Positions 31,001 through 40,222 of a stretch of DNA of 64,000 bases are shown piece by piece. Every line of letters begins with the position of its first letter. Positions within the stretch are counted from its first letter, which is position 1. Below the pieces are notes generated by a model, which searched no databases, was not told where the DNA came from, and was given only the letters and a program-made list of their open reading frames with translations. Source of the DNA: Astropecten irregularis (Eukaryota > Echinodermata > Asteroidea > Paxillosida > Astropectinidae); NCBI GenBank assembly GCA_963971285.1, contig OZ020248.1:3100001-3164000 (forward strand). Direction: 5' to 3'. The position numbers were made by a program, and so were the translations under genes.

Positions 31001-32196
31001 CTGGAATGGACTGGTTCCTTTGAGTTTGCCATTATGAACATTGCATTGGTACAAGATGTCTGTTATGTAATTAATCAAATGCTTGTCCCGAATCATGTGA
31101 TATAGCAACATAGTCTAGTCCATGGGAAATTCAAACGGGGGTGTTTAATACTGTTTATGCAATGAAAGAAGTCTGTGTACCAGATACTTAATTCGCAAAT
31201 GCCTTATTAACTCTTACTGTATTATCTTCTTTCTCAGTTATGGAGAGAGCACAACTGACATTCATAAGCATGTAGGATTGAGGGCTGGTACCCATCTAAA
31301 GGCCAATGATGTTGGTCTGACTGGACCCGCTGGTCGTAGGATTAGTGTGCAGCTCAGTCAGCAAAACTGTGAGTCAGGAGTAGATTGCATTTTAACCAAA
31401 GTTACCTTTTTAAAATTCATTGAAAAGTGAGCAAAGAAAAATTTACTGGAGCGGGTTTCGAACCAGTGACCTCCGGAATGCCATACCGATGCAATTACCA
31501 ACTGAGCTACCCTGCCCTATGTTGGTGCTGTCTTATTATGTTGGTACTGTCAATTATCTTTGTTCGTTTGGCAGTCAGAAGCCATGGGAAAAACACCTAT
31601 GCCAACCCGACATCCCACTTTAATAAGCCTCGCTTATCTGAAATTCTTCTAAGAGTTAAATTGTTGAAGAAGAATGTTTGCAGCAAAATTATGCTCAGGC
31701 CAACAGTTTGACCAGCCTTATTTTGTCTTTTTCAGTGCCGATATTTGACCATGGTGCAATGCAGGCCCCTGAAACCAACGTGCGTAGTGTGCGTCGAGCT
31801 AGCCTCATCCCTGATCGTAAGGACAGTCTGTCCATGCTGACATCAGCAGCGCGTCGAGGCATACAGCGAGGATCATTGGCTCATTTCCATGGTACCCTGA
31901 AAGCCAGTGGTTCCCTCATCATGATGTCTAATGAGGATCTCATGGCTTCTGCTATCAATCTCAACCACAACAAAGTGGACAAAGAGCTGCATGACATGCA
32001 CTTCTACGTTGGGCCTAAAGTAGCTAAGGCTGCAGGCTCCAAACGACATAAGTCGGCGGAATGTACCCGCCGTAACTCCGTCTTCACTGACACGCTTCAA
32101 CTTCGCAGCGTCCCAAATTCACTGGATCCAGCAGAACAGGAATTAGTCAACCGATTCAGATCAAAGTGTGAAAAGATCAAGTACATGGTTGCTTAG
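25058..32196 (+). CDS. TSSK: Testis-specific Ser/Thr kinase (TSSK)-like protein, 561 aa, 10 exons
   Basis: Complete protein kinase gene; exons 25058-25213, 25935-26075, 26289-26385, 27257-27400, 28228-28359, 28648-28770, 29245-29394, 30244-30394, 31238-31368, 31736-32196. The kinase domain runs from about residue 40 to 300: glycine loop GEGPFSQIRKV (46-56), Lys68, alpha-C Glu87, HRDIKCDN (160-167), DFG (180-182), APE (204-206). Motifs [15 protein letters not shown] and [11 protein letters not shown] place it with TSSKs (CaMK group), which act in sperm development. TSSKs are usually about 270-370 residues; this one has some 260 extra C-terminal residues with four RRxS-hydrophobic sites (Ser327, 401, 431, 523). 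All catalytic residues are present. The role in spermatogenesis is inferred from the family. Confidence 0.92.
25214..25934. other. TSSK-like intron 1
   Basis: Contains the inverted-repeat element at 25301-25443. Otherwise AT-rich, nothing recognised. Confidence 0.6.
25301..25443. mobile_element. Short palindromic element
   Basis: CGTTTCAGACACAGGCGTTC...GTGTCG and CGACGCTGGAACGCCTGTTT...GAAACG are inverted ends about 30 bp long. Classification unknown. Confidence 0.65.
25935..26075 (+). CDS. TSSK: TSSK-like exon 2
   Basis: Acceptor TTTAATAG, donor GTAAGA, 47 codons. Encodes [18 protein letters not shown] with the ATP-binding Lys68 and the TSSK-typical [14 protein letters not shown]. Confidence 0.9.
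26289..26385 (+). CDS. TSSK: TSSK-like exon 3
   Basis: Acceptor CTACATAG, donor GTACAT, phase 1 out. Encodes [18 protein letters not shown], the hinge and alpha-D region. Confidence 0.88.
26431..26635. mobile_element. MITE, family M1, in kinase intron 3
   Basis: GGGGCCAATTTCATAAAACT and AGTTTTATTAAATTGGCCCC. CTG flanks both ends in a way compatible with a 3-bp target duplication. Confidence 0.85.
26690..26790. mobile_element. MITE fragment, family M3
   Basis: Contains TGATGTCACAATTCAAATCA and ATTAAGATTAAACCTAATGTTT, matching the right half of M3 elements. Confidence 0.55.
26802..27079. mobile_element. MITE, family M1; donor-side partner of the composite at 10685-11201
   Basis: GGGGCCAATTTCATGGAGCT and TTGAAATTGGCCC. 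It has a 36-bp internal direct duplication (TGCTCAATGAAACAAATCAC twice) that is absent from the reversed copy at 10962-11201. It ends 177 nt before kinase exon 4. Confidence 0.9.
27257..27400 (+). CDS. TSSK: TSSK-like exon 4 (catalytic loop)
   Basis: Acceptor TTATTTCAG, donor GTGAGT. Encodes [15 protein letters not shown] and [12 protein letters not shown] with catalytic Asp162. Its first 46 nt also occur, reversed, in the exchanger intron at 10740-10961. Confidence 0.93.
27401..28227. other. TSSK-like intron 4
   Basis: Dominated by the triplet tract at 27838-28115. The remainder is unremarkable. Confidence 0.6.
27838..28115 (+). repeat. Interrupted GTT/GCT trinucleotide tract
   Basis: About 280 bp of almost unbroken TTG/CTG/GTT triplets (runs such as GCTGCTGCTGCTGCT). 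Long frames across it encode only poly-Leu or poly-Ala/Thr and are artefacts of the repeat. Confidence 0.95.
28228..28359 (+). CDS. TSSK: TSSK-like exon 5 (DFG to activation loop)
   Basis: Acceptor TTCTCCAG, donor GTAAGC. Encodes DFGFAAMC, the activation loop [15 protein letters not shown] and KKADVWSMG. Confidence 0.93.
28648..28770 (+). CDS. TSSK: TSSK-like exon 6
   Basis: Acceptor TTTGTAG, donor GTAGGA. Encodes [16 protein letters not shown], helix F-G of the C-lobe. Confidence 0.92.
28987..29098 (+). mobile_element. tRNA-derived SINE, copy S1
   Basis: A box TAGCTCAGTTGG (28995-29006) and B box GGTTCGAATCC (29041-29051), then TTTGTTCACTTCCAATGACTT. Upstream sequence back to about 28850 (ATGATCCTTGGGATATAGTG, GCTTCTGACTGCC) is shared with 43490-43570 and the other copies, so the full unit is nearer 250 bp. 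It is not a functional tRNA: the stems are poor and relatives are numerous. Confidence 0.75.
29245..29394 (+). CDS. TSSK: TSSK-like exon 7 (end of kinase domain)
   Basis: Acceptor GACTACAG, donor GTGAGT. Encodes [19 protein letters not shown] and [10 protein letters not shown], the last helices of the catalytic domain. Confidence 0.92.
29472..29605. mobile_element. MITE, family M3
   Basis: GCTGATTTTTCCAAACAGTG at the left and AAGCTTCGTGAAATCCAGCC at the right, with CACAATACAAATCACCATTG inside. Confidence 0.7.
29611..30126. mobile_element. M3 MITE interrupted by an M4 MITE (29717-30092)
   Basis: The left half starts GGGGCCGATTTCACCAAAAT; the right half AAGATTAATCTTGGTGTTTG...GTGAAATT resumes after the M4 copy, which runs from TTAACGGTAATATCATACTT to TGATACTACCTTTAA. 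Confidence 0.8.
30244..30394 (+). CDS. TSSK: TSSK-like exon 8 (tail)
   Basis: Acceptor TCATTCTAG, donor GTAAGC. Encodes [15 protein letters not shown], the first RRxS site (Ser327). Confidence 0.9.
30559..30764. mobile_element. MITE, family M1
   Basis: GGGGCCATAGAGGTGTTTAA at the left and AGCAGCTCAATGAAATTGGC at the right. Confidence 0.75.
30885..31187. mobile_element. Inverted-repeat element with arms of about 100 bp
   Basis: GTATCTGGTACACAG and CTGTGTACCAGATAC are exact inverse ends. Farther in, TGCTATATCACATGATTCGG pairs with CCGAATCATGTGATATAGCA. Family unknown. Confidence 0.8.
31238..31368 (+). CDS. TSSK: TSSK-like exon 9 (tail)
   Basis: Acceptor TTTCTCAG, donor GTGAGT. Encodes [19 protein letters not shown] and AGRRISVQL, with a second RRxS site (Ser401). 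Confidence 0.88.
31419..31590 (-). mobile_element. tRNA-derived SINE, copy S2
   Basis: The minus strand has TAGCTCAGTTGGTAAT and GGTTCGAAACCCGC; at the low-coordinate end CATTGAAAAGTGAGCAAAG. It lies just inside intron 9. Confidence 0.75.
31736..32196 (+). CDS. TSSK: TSSK-like terminal exon 10 with stop
   Basis: Acceptor TTTTTCAG. 153 codons of tail with [14 protein letters not shown] and CTRRNSVF, then TAG at 32194-32196. No domain recognised; it is rich in Ser, Lys and Arg. Confidence 0.92.
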
Positions 32197-32359
32197 AAAC
32201 TATCTCAACGGTTACTGTTATCATGATATTTCCTTAATTCATTTAAACTTGGCTGCAGTTATTCCCAATATAACTCATCATTTTTGTTGAAGAAAAAAAA
32301 TGGTTAGGAATGCATTTAAAATGTTTGCATGGGTGAAATAATACGGACATCAATTAGAC

Positions 32360-32365
32360 AATAAA
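32360..32365 (+). terminator. Poly(A) signal AATAAA for the TSSK-like gene
   Basis: First AATAAA after the stop, 164 nt downstream, followed by a T-rich stretch. Confidence 0.6.
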
Positions 32366-32446
32366 TGTATATTTATGATATTTTCATATTTTCAGACCGT
32401 CAAACAGAACACAAAAATCATACTAATTTCAATTATTGAAATGCTT

Positions 32447-32452
32447 CTTTAT
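32447..32452 (-). terminator. EEF2K: Possible distal EEF2K poly(A) signal
   Basis: TTTATT on the plus strand reads AATAAA on the minus strand. If used it would give EEF2K a 3' UTR of about 7.6 kb. Weak evidence: the motif is common in AT-rich DNA. Confidence 0.2.
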
Positions 32453-33123
32453 TCAATATCTTGGCAATAATACAAGGCAAAAATTAAAAATTTAAATATT
32501 TGAATGTTTGAATTAATACACAAAACAAGTAAGCAAAGAAGAAATTGAATTTCTGAAACTATCCAAGAAAAACGCTTCAAGGTACCAAAACCCATGGAGG
32601 AAAAAAATATCAAATCAATAAAATTTCAAACTAAAAAAAATAAAACAATATTTTGTGACAGCTTTGTGGCTTATCAGGGATTTAGCACATAACAGAAAAG
32701 ACGAAGATGATATTTGATAATAATGTAGACAGTTTTTGTGAACAATAAACTTGTAACAATCTGTACATTGTAAATTAAAATCATGTAAAGACAAAGAATG
32801 GAATGGACTACTAAAGGACAAAAATAATAAACATGAATAAGTTTCAATAAACGGAGAATCTTGATAATTACAGGATATTTGGACAAGACTTGTACACGTC
32901 TTTTCATTCATTGTAGTCTATGAAAATGCACAACTTCAAAACAATAAAATGTAATTGTATGAAGGTTTAATAATGATATTTCAGGATTTAGTTAAGGTTT
33001 GCTCTCCATGCCATTGGGTGTGTGTAATGTGCAACTTTTCAACACTCGACCATCTGAATAGGTGTTAGATCTTTACCAACTCCACATCCAACAATAGGCT
33101 TTATAGTCAAGATTTATTTCAAG

Positions 33124-33300
33124 TCATTGAAAAGTGAACAAAGAAAAATGTACTGGAGATGGATTTGAATCAGTGCCCACTGGAATACCGAACTGACACT
33201 CTTACCAACTGAGCTATCCAGCCCTAACTTGGTGGTGTCCCTAATAATCAATTATTATTGTTATATCCCAAGGATCATGCAGCATTATTTAGAGTAGGAG
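33124..33300 (-). mobile_element. tRNA-derived SINE, copy S3
   Basis: The minus strand has GGGCTGGATAGCTCAGTTGG and a decayed B box; low-coordinate end CATTGAAAAGTGAACAAAG; high end has TATATCCCAAGGATCAT as in S1. Confidence 0.75.
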
Positions 33301-34207
33301 CAGTAACATGCTTGATGTCCATGACTGACTTCACCAATCTCATCACTGGTCAGTCTAATTAAGGATGACTGCACTAGTAAATAGTTCTACAAATTCCCTG
33401 ACAAGCGCTTTTCACTTGCAGACACTCAAAGGTACAAAGTACGTACATAGATTTAAAAGAGCAAACCTGGTTTTGAATTCACGACAACAGAATCCATAAT
33501 TATCATCAAAATTATTTCCTTCATAATAGTTCAGTTATTGTAGAAATCATATCAATACAACATAATTGTTGGACAAAACTTTGAAAACAGTATATTTTTG
33601 TGGTTTTTAAAACAAAACTTTATATATGAACAGCAAACGTAAATAATCGCTGCCCCTCGCTTAATTATAGGTGATATGCTTCTCAAACGAAAGAAATAAA
33701 CCATTCATAGAGATATGAATACTTCACTAATCTACCGTTTCACCTATATTTGATACAATCTCAAATTTCATTGAAGAGTAACACGAACGCAATTGCCTAA
33801 CGTCTCTGCATATTCTACTTCGAATTTGCTTAAAATACAGAAAAAATGCACGAGCATGGTTAAGATTGATAAAACAAAAACAATTTGGCAGTTCATTGCT
33901 ATAGCTAAGCTAACTTTCCCCATTTCACACCATTTCATGCATAAATCCTGAACTGCATATACGAAGCAATGTCATATTTACAGTGTATTAAGACACTTCA
34001 TCTATTCTGCTATGTTCAGCTTGCAATTTCCTTCTATCATGAACAGCTACTGGGCACGACTTCACGGAACAACTCAGACATAAAATGACTTATTCTCAGT
34101 GACAAATCGCCTAATTTGTCCACCTTTTGAGACTTAAGCTGATATTCAAGTGGATGATGATGTTAGCACATACAACTTGCCTTAAAACAGACAATATTAT
34201 CACTTAG

Positions 34208-34438
34208 CAAACAGAGGACCTTCGCGAAACCAGGCTTGAGGCTTAGCTTGGGACTATTTTCCCTTCTGCAGTTTGACGCCCACAAAACAAAACAAAGGGA
34301 TTGCCATGGGCCACATGACAAAGCTGAAGAAAGACCCAAGCTTTGCCATGTATTTCAAAGCCCTTCATTTCATTTAGTAGGACACATTTTGCAGTAGCAA
34401 AATGCATCCCAAGCCTAGCCTCATTTTGTGAAGGCCCA
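34208..34438. mobile_element. Foldback-like element, copy F3
   Basis: ACCTTCGCGAAACCAGGCTT and AAGCCTAGCCTCATTTTGTG...AAGGCCC are inverted ends with short GGCTT/AAGCCT arrays. Confidence 0.6.
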
Positions 34439-34452
34439 TAGATCATGTGATG

Positions 34453-34628
34453 AACCTATGACCTTTTCAAAACTGTTTTCAGCTATTACTACAAAGTAGA
34501 TTCTCTGTTTTGCTCGAGGAAAATGGAACTTCGTCTTTAATAGAAAGCCAGAGCCAGTGCGTTCATCTTTCAAATGACAAGGACAAAACATGTGTGAGAG
34601 CTGAAGCCAAAGCCTGAGCAAAGGGCCT
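34453..34628. mobile_element. Foldback-like element, second copy beside F3
   Basis: GACCTTTTCAAAACTG at the left, AGCCTGAGCAAAGGGCC at the right, and the family core GTAGATTCTCTGTTTTGCTC. Confidence 0.6.
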
Positions 34629-35114
34629 AATTCTTATAACCGGTTCTCAACTTAATCAGAACAAAACCCATCCACATAGTTCCATGAAGTTGCACCCAGA
34701 TGTAACTATACTGCTCATATCACTACCCTATACCTAAAATACCTATCATTTTAACTAAAATAGAACCCAAAAATATAACAGGAATGCGGGTTATTAAATA
34801 ACCGAAATATCCGATTTTCTTTTGCTTTTGAATTTACAGTCATATATTTACTGAAGTGACAAGACATTGTAACAAGATAATAATTCTGATATCAGAATTC
34901 TACATCACTGTTACTCTACACTAGTCTTGTTTTTTTTTGTTTTTTTACTACACACTCATAATATGACTGAAGTAAACAAGAATATTTCAATCTAGATATG
35001 ATTATGAAATAAATGCGTGGACTGAATGATTATGCAGATTTGAATTAAAATGACAGAATGTTATTAAACAAACCATAAAGGGATTCACTGAAATGGATGG
35101 TCCATTGCATATTA

Positions 35115-35262
35115 GGGGCCGATTTAACTAACATTTAGATCATCGCTAAAGCCCAAATCCATCGCTAAATGGAAAATTGATCGCTACTTTGTGTAACAAT
35201 TTTCCGTTAAAAAATGGATTTGGGCTTTAGCGATATCGCAAAGCGTTAGTGAAATCGGCCCT
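35115..35262. mobile_element. Palindromic MITE, family M2
   Basis: GGGGCCGATTTAACTAACAT and GTTAGTGAAATCGGCCC enclose GCCCAAATCCATCGCTAAAT, as at 2184-2333. Confidence 0.85.
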
Positions 35263-35309
35263 AGATCTCGTCTCAAAACCACAGTTCAAGGAGCAACTCT
35301 GAAAACAAT

Positions 35310-35499
35310 CAATAGACCGATCCATTAAGCCCCGTCCCATTTGTTTCTGACCAAGCACAGTCGTGGTTTATGTCCGACATGTGTTCACTAAAGTCCGACA
35401 AATGTACGCGCGACAGGAACGTGCAGTGAAGCATTGAAGACGAACACATGTTTATTGTACACGTGTGCAGTGGGAGGGGCTTACTGGATTGGTCTATTG
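35310..35499. mobile_element. Inverted-repeat element (CAATAGACCRATCCA ends)
   Basis: CAATAGACCGATCCATTAAG and CTTACTGGATTGGTCTATTG are inverted ends of about 30 bp. A possible distant relative is 39186-39353 (CAATGGACC...GGTCCATTG). Confidence 0.75.
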
Positions 35500-36958
35500 C
35501 TCATCAAATTAGGCCAACAATGAATCAACAAAATAATTATATCTGTTAAATATTCTACACAAAAAATTATATTTTTGGCACTTTCTGAGTATCCAAAACT
35601 GTTCTACTTGAATGAATTTGCAGTATATTTCAAGTGTAAGCACGCACAATATTGGAACACTTTCATACATGTACATGTCTAAGTTACATTGCAGACCACT
35701 TTTAACACGATGTTTACTTTGAAGAAATAATAGGTATTTAGTGTTGCAAATTACATCCAACACAATGTCTACTTTACTACAAGCAGATATTAAAAGTGTT
35801 GGAAATCACATCTGACACCAAGTTACTTTCCTACAAGAAGGCATTTTACTTTTAGTGTTTCAAATCACATCCAGCCATTCAAAGTCTACAAGTACTTTTC
35901 TACATGTATTTAGTGTTGCAAATTACATACATGCATACAACACCATTACAACTTTCCTACGTGTACATGTAGGTATAATTTACTGTTGCAAATTTGAGGT
36001 ATACCTTAATTTATACCTAAACTGTAAAATTTGAGTTGCAAAACACAGCAGTTCCAAAAAATAAACTAACATTTATCTAATCGCAGTGGTATAGCCATCT
36101 TGTCTTTTAAAATATTTTGAATTAAAATATTGAAGAAAATACACCTTACATCTTGGCACTGAAAAATGACTGAAATGAACGTAACAATCAAAGGTTCATC
36201 AGCTGCACTACATGTATTTGTAGCTTATCGGTTCAAAAGTCAAAATAAAATATAAAATGTCAAAACAGAAGTCAAATAATAAACATTTGAACAAATGGAA
36301 ACATTTGCCCAAGAAAATGCCCAAGCTTATACATATACAACACAAACTACTGCTACATGGATTAAGACTACTTCCTAAGCATCAATATTTTACAAACTAA
36401 ATCTAAAATAATCCATCACATAAATTTATCAAGAAAGTTTCAGATTTTTTATTAGAGTATCTGGAATGATTGAGTGAACAACAAAACTGAGGCGTGTTTT
36501 GTTGCAAACAGAGAAAAAAACCTTTCATTTAGGTTTTGCCCTTTCGAAGGACTTTACGTAGTACTTTACTGCAGACTGGTAACCATCTGAGAGACTTTGA
36601 ACTGGTAACTGGTAACCATCTGTATGGCCCTGTATATATAGACTTTGAACTGGTAACCATCTGTTCAGCATTTTAAAATGACTAATGAGTTTGCAGGGAT
36701 CATGAAATGAAGTAATATCTTATACAGCATTAAGTACCCCCGGTAGCATTGTCACATAAACCCCAGCAGCCGATTTCACAAAACTTGGAGTAACTTGCGT
36801 CATGGTGTTAAGTTTCGTGAAATGGGCTGCAGGTTCAAAGCTCCCTCCAATGTACCAAGTAAAAACAGTGCGATTAAAGTAATTCAGAAAAAGGGAAAAC
36901 CGTTTTCAAAATGTTAGATTAATCATTGATATCATCCATCTATCTCAATGTATTAACC

Positions 36959-37094
36959 ATTGAAAAGTGAACAAATTTAACTTCACTGGAGTGGGATTCG
37001 AACCTGCAACCCCCTAGAATATCGCACAGGTGTTCTACCAACTGAGCTATCCAACGTTTCCAATCAGTGTTCTTTGTTCACCTTTCAATGACTT
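36959..37094 (-). mobile_element. tRNA-like SINE copy S4, bracketed by inverted repeats
   Basis: The minus strand has TAGCTCAGTTGGTAGA and GGTTCGAATCCCACTCCAGT. CATTGAAAAGTGAACAAA at one end and TTTGTTCACCTTTCAATG at the other are inverse of each other with one mismatch. Confidence 0.75.
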
Positions 37095-37776
37095 AATTAA
37101 TCCAGTTAGTTTCGCTTCTGTTTTTTTTTAGGATTATAAAAATATGTTTACATAAACCATTTACCATGTGCATCCCGAATATAATTTTTGTTAAAAGGAA
37201 GAAAAAAAAACACTGTACAAATTTTGAGGTGGGGTTCTCGTTTCAATAAACAACACAAATTAAATCAATTAACATACATTTCAGAATTTTTTTTGTCTTT
37301 TTCTGCTCTACAACACAAAGAGTTCCATCTCCTAATTCATACATAATGACAATTTCAAATATATAATAATTACGTCTGCGGGCGGACTGCCTATAAAATT
37401 ATAAAAGGGATCGTTTCCATCCAATTTGCCGTACAAATATAAGAGAATTTATCGTGGAAAAAATGATGAACATATCATCATAAAAAAGGACTTGTGTATA
37501 TTTACAGATAAAGATATAATGAACAGTTTGATAAATACTTTCCTGTTTTATATTTGGTTTTGTTTTTGTGTTTTATACAAATGTTTGAAAGATGAATTAT
37601 TTTGTTGTTGATGATGATAAATTTGTGTTCTGTACAAATAAACTGTTGTGCATTTTTGCTATTAGCATATAAGGCCATAGTAGCCACTCAAGGTGGGTTC
37701 CAAGATGACAAAAGTGACTCGATCACAGGAATGGAGGAAACGTTTACTGCACCAACAAGCTAAAGGCGCAATGTCC

Positions 37777-38040
37777 GACCACTGATCTATACAAACTGGA
37801 TAGGTCGCACAACTCTGCTCTTGAAGCATCCGTGCTGCTATATTGAGATATATTAAATAGTACATTGGTAGGTGCAGCGGCCGGCGTATGCAGTGAATCG
37901 CTGCACTGCTTGCTGTGCAGTCATGCAGTGCAATGAGTATTGTGCTGAATATCCTAACATGGCCGCTGGCGACTTCACGGCTCGCCGTCTAATCACTGCA
38001 CTCACGACCTACGGTATCCAGTTTGTATAGATCAGTGGTC
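37777..38040. mobile_element. Long hairpin element with perfect 26-bp arms
   Basis: Arms 37777-37802 and 38015-38040 are exact reverse complements (GACCACTGATCTATACAAAC...). The interior has many GCAGTG/CACTGC motifs and is GC-richer than its surroundings. Confidence 0.8.
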
Positions 38041-38835
38041 CGAACACACAAGGCGAGGGTCTCACTGGTCAGTGCACAAAAAACTAGTCTTTCACAATGA
38101 AACAAGACCGAGGGTTTCTTCATAGCATTAATAGGGAGCTTTAGATTTTCACATGGACTACATCGACTGCTACACAACTGCGTCATGCCGAGTCTGTGCG
38201 CAATGCGTCAAGTCGTCACCGACGCTCTGTAAGTGAGTCGAGGATGCACTAACTACGGTTTTGATATTCAGCACGACGTTCTCACATTTGTGGTAAATTG
38301 ACGCGAACGAGGTCCACGTTCAAACCAATCTAAAGCACTCCATTAACTAGAAAGGGCATTGAGTCCACATCAAAGCGACAATTAATACCGTATCTCTACC
38401 CCAACGGTGTGAGGAAACCAGCTCCTCACAATCAAACAAAATAGTCTCTTCACAATAACATAAAAAAATCTGAAAATAATATTGGGCTACCTATTCCACA
38501 GCATGGCATGAGTAATGGCCACCTGTCACACTGATCTATGTTCCTACATATGGCTTACACTAAAACTCTAACAGGTTGTGTAACTGCAATAAGTGAGCCC
38601 AAATCTTAACCCTGTAAAGAGAACGAATCTTAAGACCAGCATTCTAAATCATTTGGACACGTGTGCACGGAGGTACTCATGTGATAATTAAACTGGAGGT
38701 AGAAAAACATGGGACAATCTATATAAGAGGAAGAGTCAAAACCTTTAAAATACCAACTGTACATGATCATGCCTGACATAACAATCTCCTGCTACAAACA
38801 TACTTTTATGCACACCTACCGGAATGAGTATCCTT

Positions 38836-39059
38836 GTGGAGACATGGCTTTGTTCTTGTCGTACTAAATGAGCACTCTCCAAAGAGCAGAGTTGAAATCG
38901 CTCCCATTTGAACCAGAATCTTTTATATGAAATACTTCTCTTTACACTATTAGTATGAATTGGAAATTCCTCCTTTTTAAGTTAATTCCAAATATCGGTT
39001 TCGTGAAAACCTTGTGGAGACATATTCAACCTATTGTGCTCGGTCTCCACAAGGCACCA
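38836..39059. mobile_element. Repeat family M6, uninterrupted copy
   Basis: CTTGTGGAGACATGGCTTTG at the left and GCTCGGTCTCCACAAGGCAC at the right. Serves as the empty-site reference for the insertion at 8021-8165. Confidence 0.75.
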
Positions 39060-39185
39060 GATATGCGTTCTCAGTACATGGATGAGCAATACATTCAAAT
39101 GATACATTCAAAGGAGGTGCTACATAGGAAGCCAACAGCACAGTTAGGTCTACAATGCAACTCCAAATAATTTCTGAAGTACTAC

Positions 39186-39353
39186 CAATGGACCGTTGCG
39201 GCTTTGCTCTTAAGCCCCACCCATGTCTGTGTGTTTTACATACTGTATGTGACCGAGATTGACCGAGGCTTTTATAGTCACATGATTAAAAGGCGTCCTC
39301 CAATTGGTCAATGTTCAAAGTTTGATTGACAGGCAGGAAAGGGTCCATTGCTA
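39186..39353. mobile_element. Inverted-repeat element (CAATGGACC ends)
   Basis: CAATGGACC and GGTCCATTG bound about 170 bp with an internal AAGCCCCACCCATG. Ends are short, so this is tentative. Confidence 0.4.
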
Positions 39354-39833
39354 TTAATCAAAATCTGTACATTTTAACACCCTTTATCATAAGCGTGTGA
39401 AATCTAATTTCAACATCTCACCATTACCTCGATCACTGCCAATTGATCAATGTATATTAAAATATGTCCGTCATTTCAAAACAGGACATAAGCAGCATGT
39501 TGTGAAGTCTTGTTTGTTGGTGATTTAGTTGGCATAAACAATTCTCAATCTCATCTTATCATCTAACATTTACATATTAAAGCATGCAGACTTTTTTTGG
39601 CAATTTAAACCGTAATCAATTTAGTATCATACAGCGAGTTAATAGTTGCACCATCTAAGTACTACAGCTTTAAGGAAACACAACAACCTGCAATTAACTC
39701 AATCAAAACGAGTGTGAGATTCTAAAACAATTGAACAGCTTGTTACTAACTATTTTGTTTCAGAACTACTTTTACAATTTTAATGAGTTTAAATACGTGG
39801 CATTGTGTTTAAGCACTGTTGTAACTGAGTCCA

Positions 39834-40075
39834 GGTGCCAATTTCATAGAGCTGCTTAGCACAAAAAAATTGCTTAGCACAAAAACAGCATGCCCAATAA
39901 AACAAACCACCATTGAAAATTACATTTGATATTCATGGTCAGCGAACAACAGCCAAAGAACAATTGCAAGTGATACACAACATAAGGAGATTTGGTTGTT
40001 AATCCTGTTTTTACTAAGACAGAAATGTCATGCTTAGCGAATGTTTGCGCTAAGCAGATCTATGAAATTGACCCC
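39834..40075. mobile_element. MITE, family M1, ending 13 nt beyond the EEF2K stop
   Basis: GGTGCCAATTTCATAGAGCT and AGATCTATGAAATTGACCCC. If EEF2K has a 3' UTR longer than 13 nt, this element is transcribed in it. Confidence 0.85.
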
Positions 40076-40088
40076 TGACCTGTTTGAT

Positions 40089-40222
40089 CTAGTCGTCTCC
40101 TTCTTCTTCTTCTTCTTCATCCATTTCACCGTAGCATTCCTCAGCTTCCATGTAATATTTATTGGCCAGTCGTCCCTTCATGGCGGCCATTGCTGCTTCT
40201 GCGGCTTCGTTAAACAAGTCCC
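40089..40222 (-). CDS. EEF2K: EEF2K last coding exon
   Basis: Encodes DLFNEAAEAAMAAMKGRLAN and ends EMDEEEEEEGDD, TAG at 40089-40091. Vertebrate eEF2K ends soon after the equivalent of EEAWAQMEE, so the Glu run (a GAA triplet tract in the DNA) is extra. Confidence 0.95.

Larger units (their letters stand above)
30395..31237. other. TSSK-like intron 8
   Basis: Contains an M1 MITE (30559-30764) and a long inverted-repeat element (30885-31187) ending 50 nt before exon 9. Confidence 0.65.
32197..40088. other. Gene-free 7.9 kb between convergent genes
   Basis: 3' UTR of the kinase gene at the left; the rest may be EEF2K 3' UTR or spacer. Holds SINE copies S3 and S4, foldback-like copies, an M2 MITE, two other inverted-repeat elements, a hairpin element, an M6 copy and an M1 copy. 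No coding exon seen. 35500-36950 and 37140-37660 are AT-rich with nothing recognised. Confidence 0.5.
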
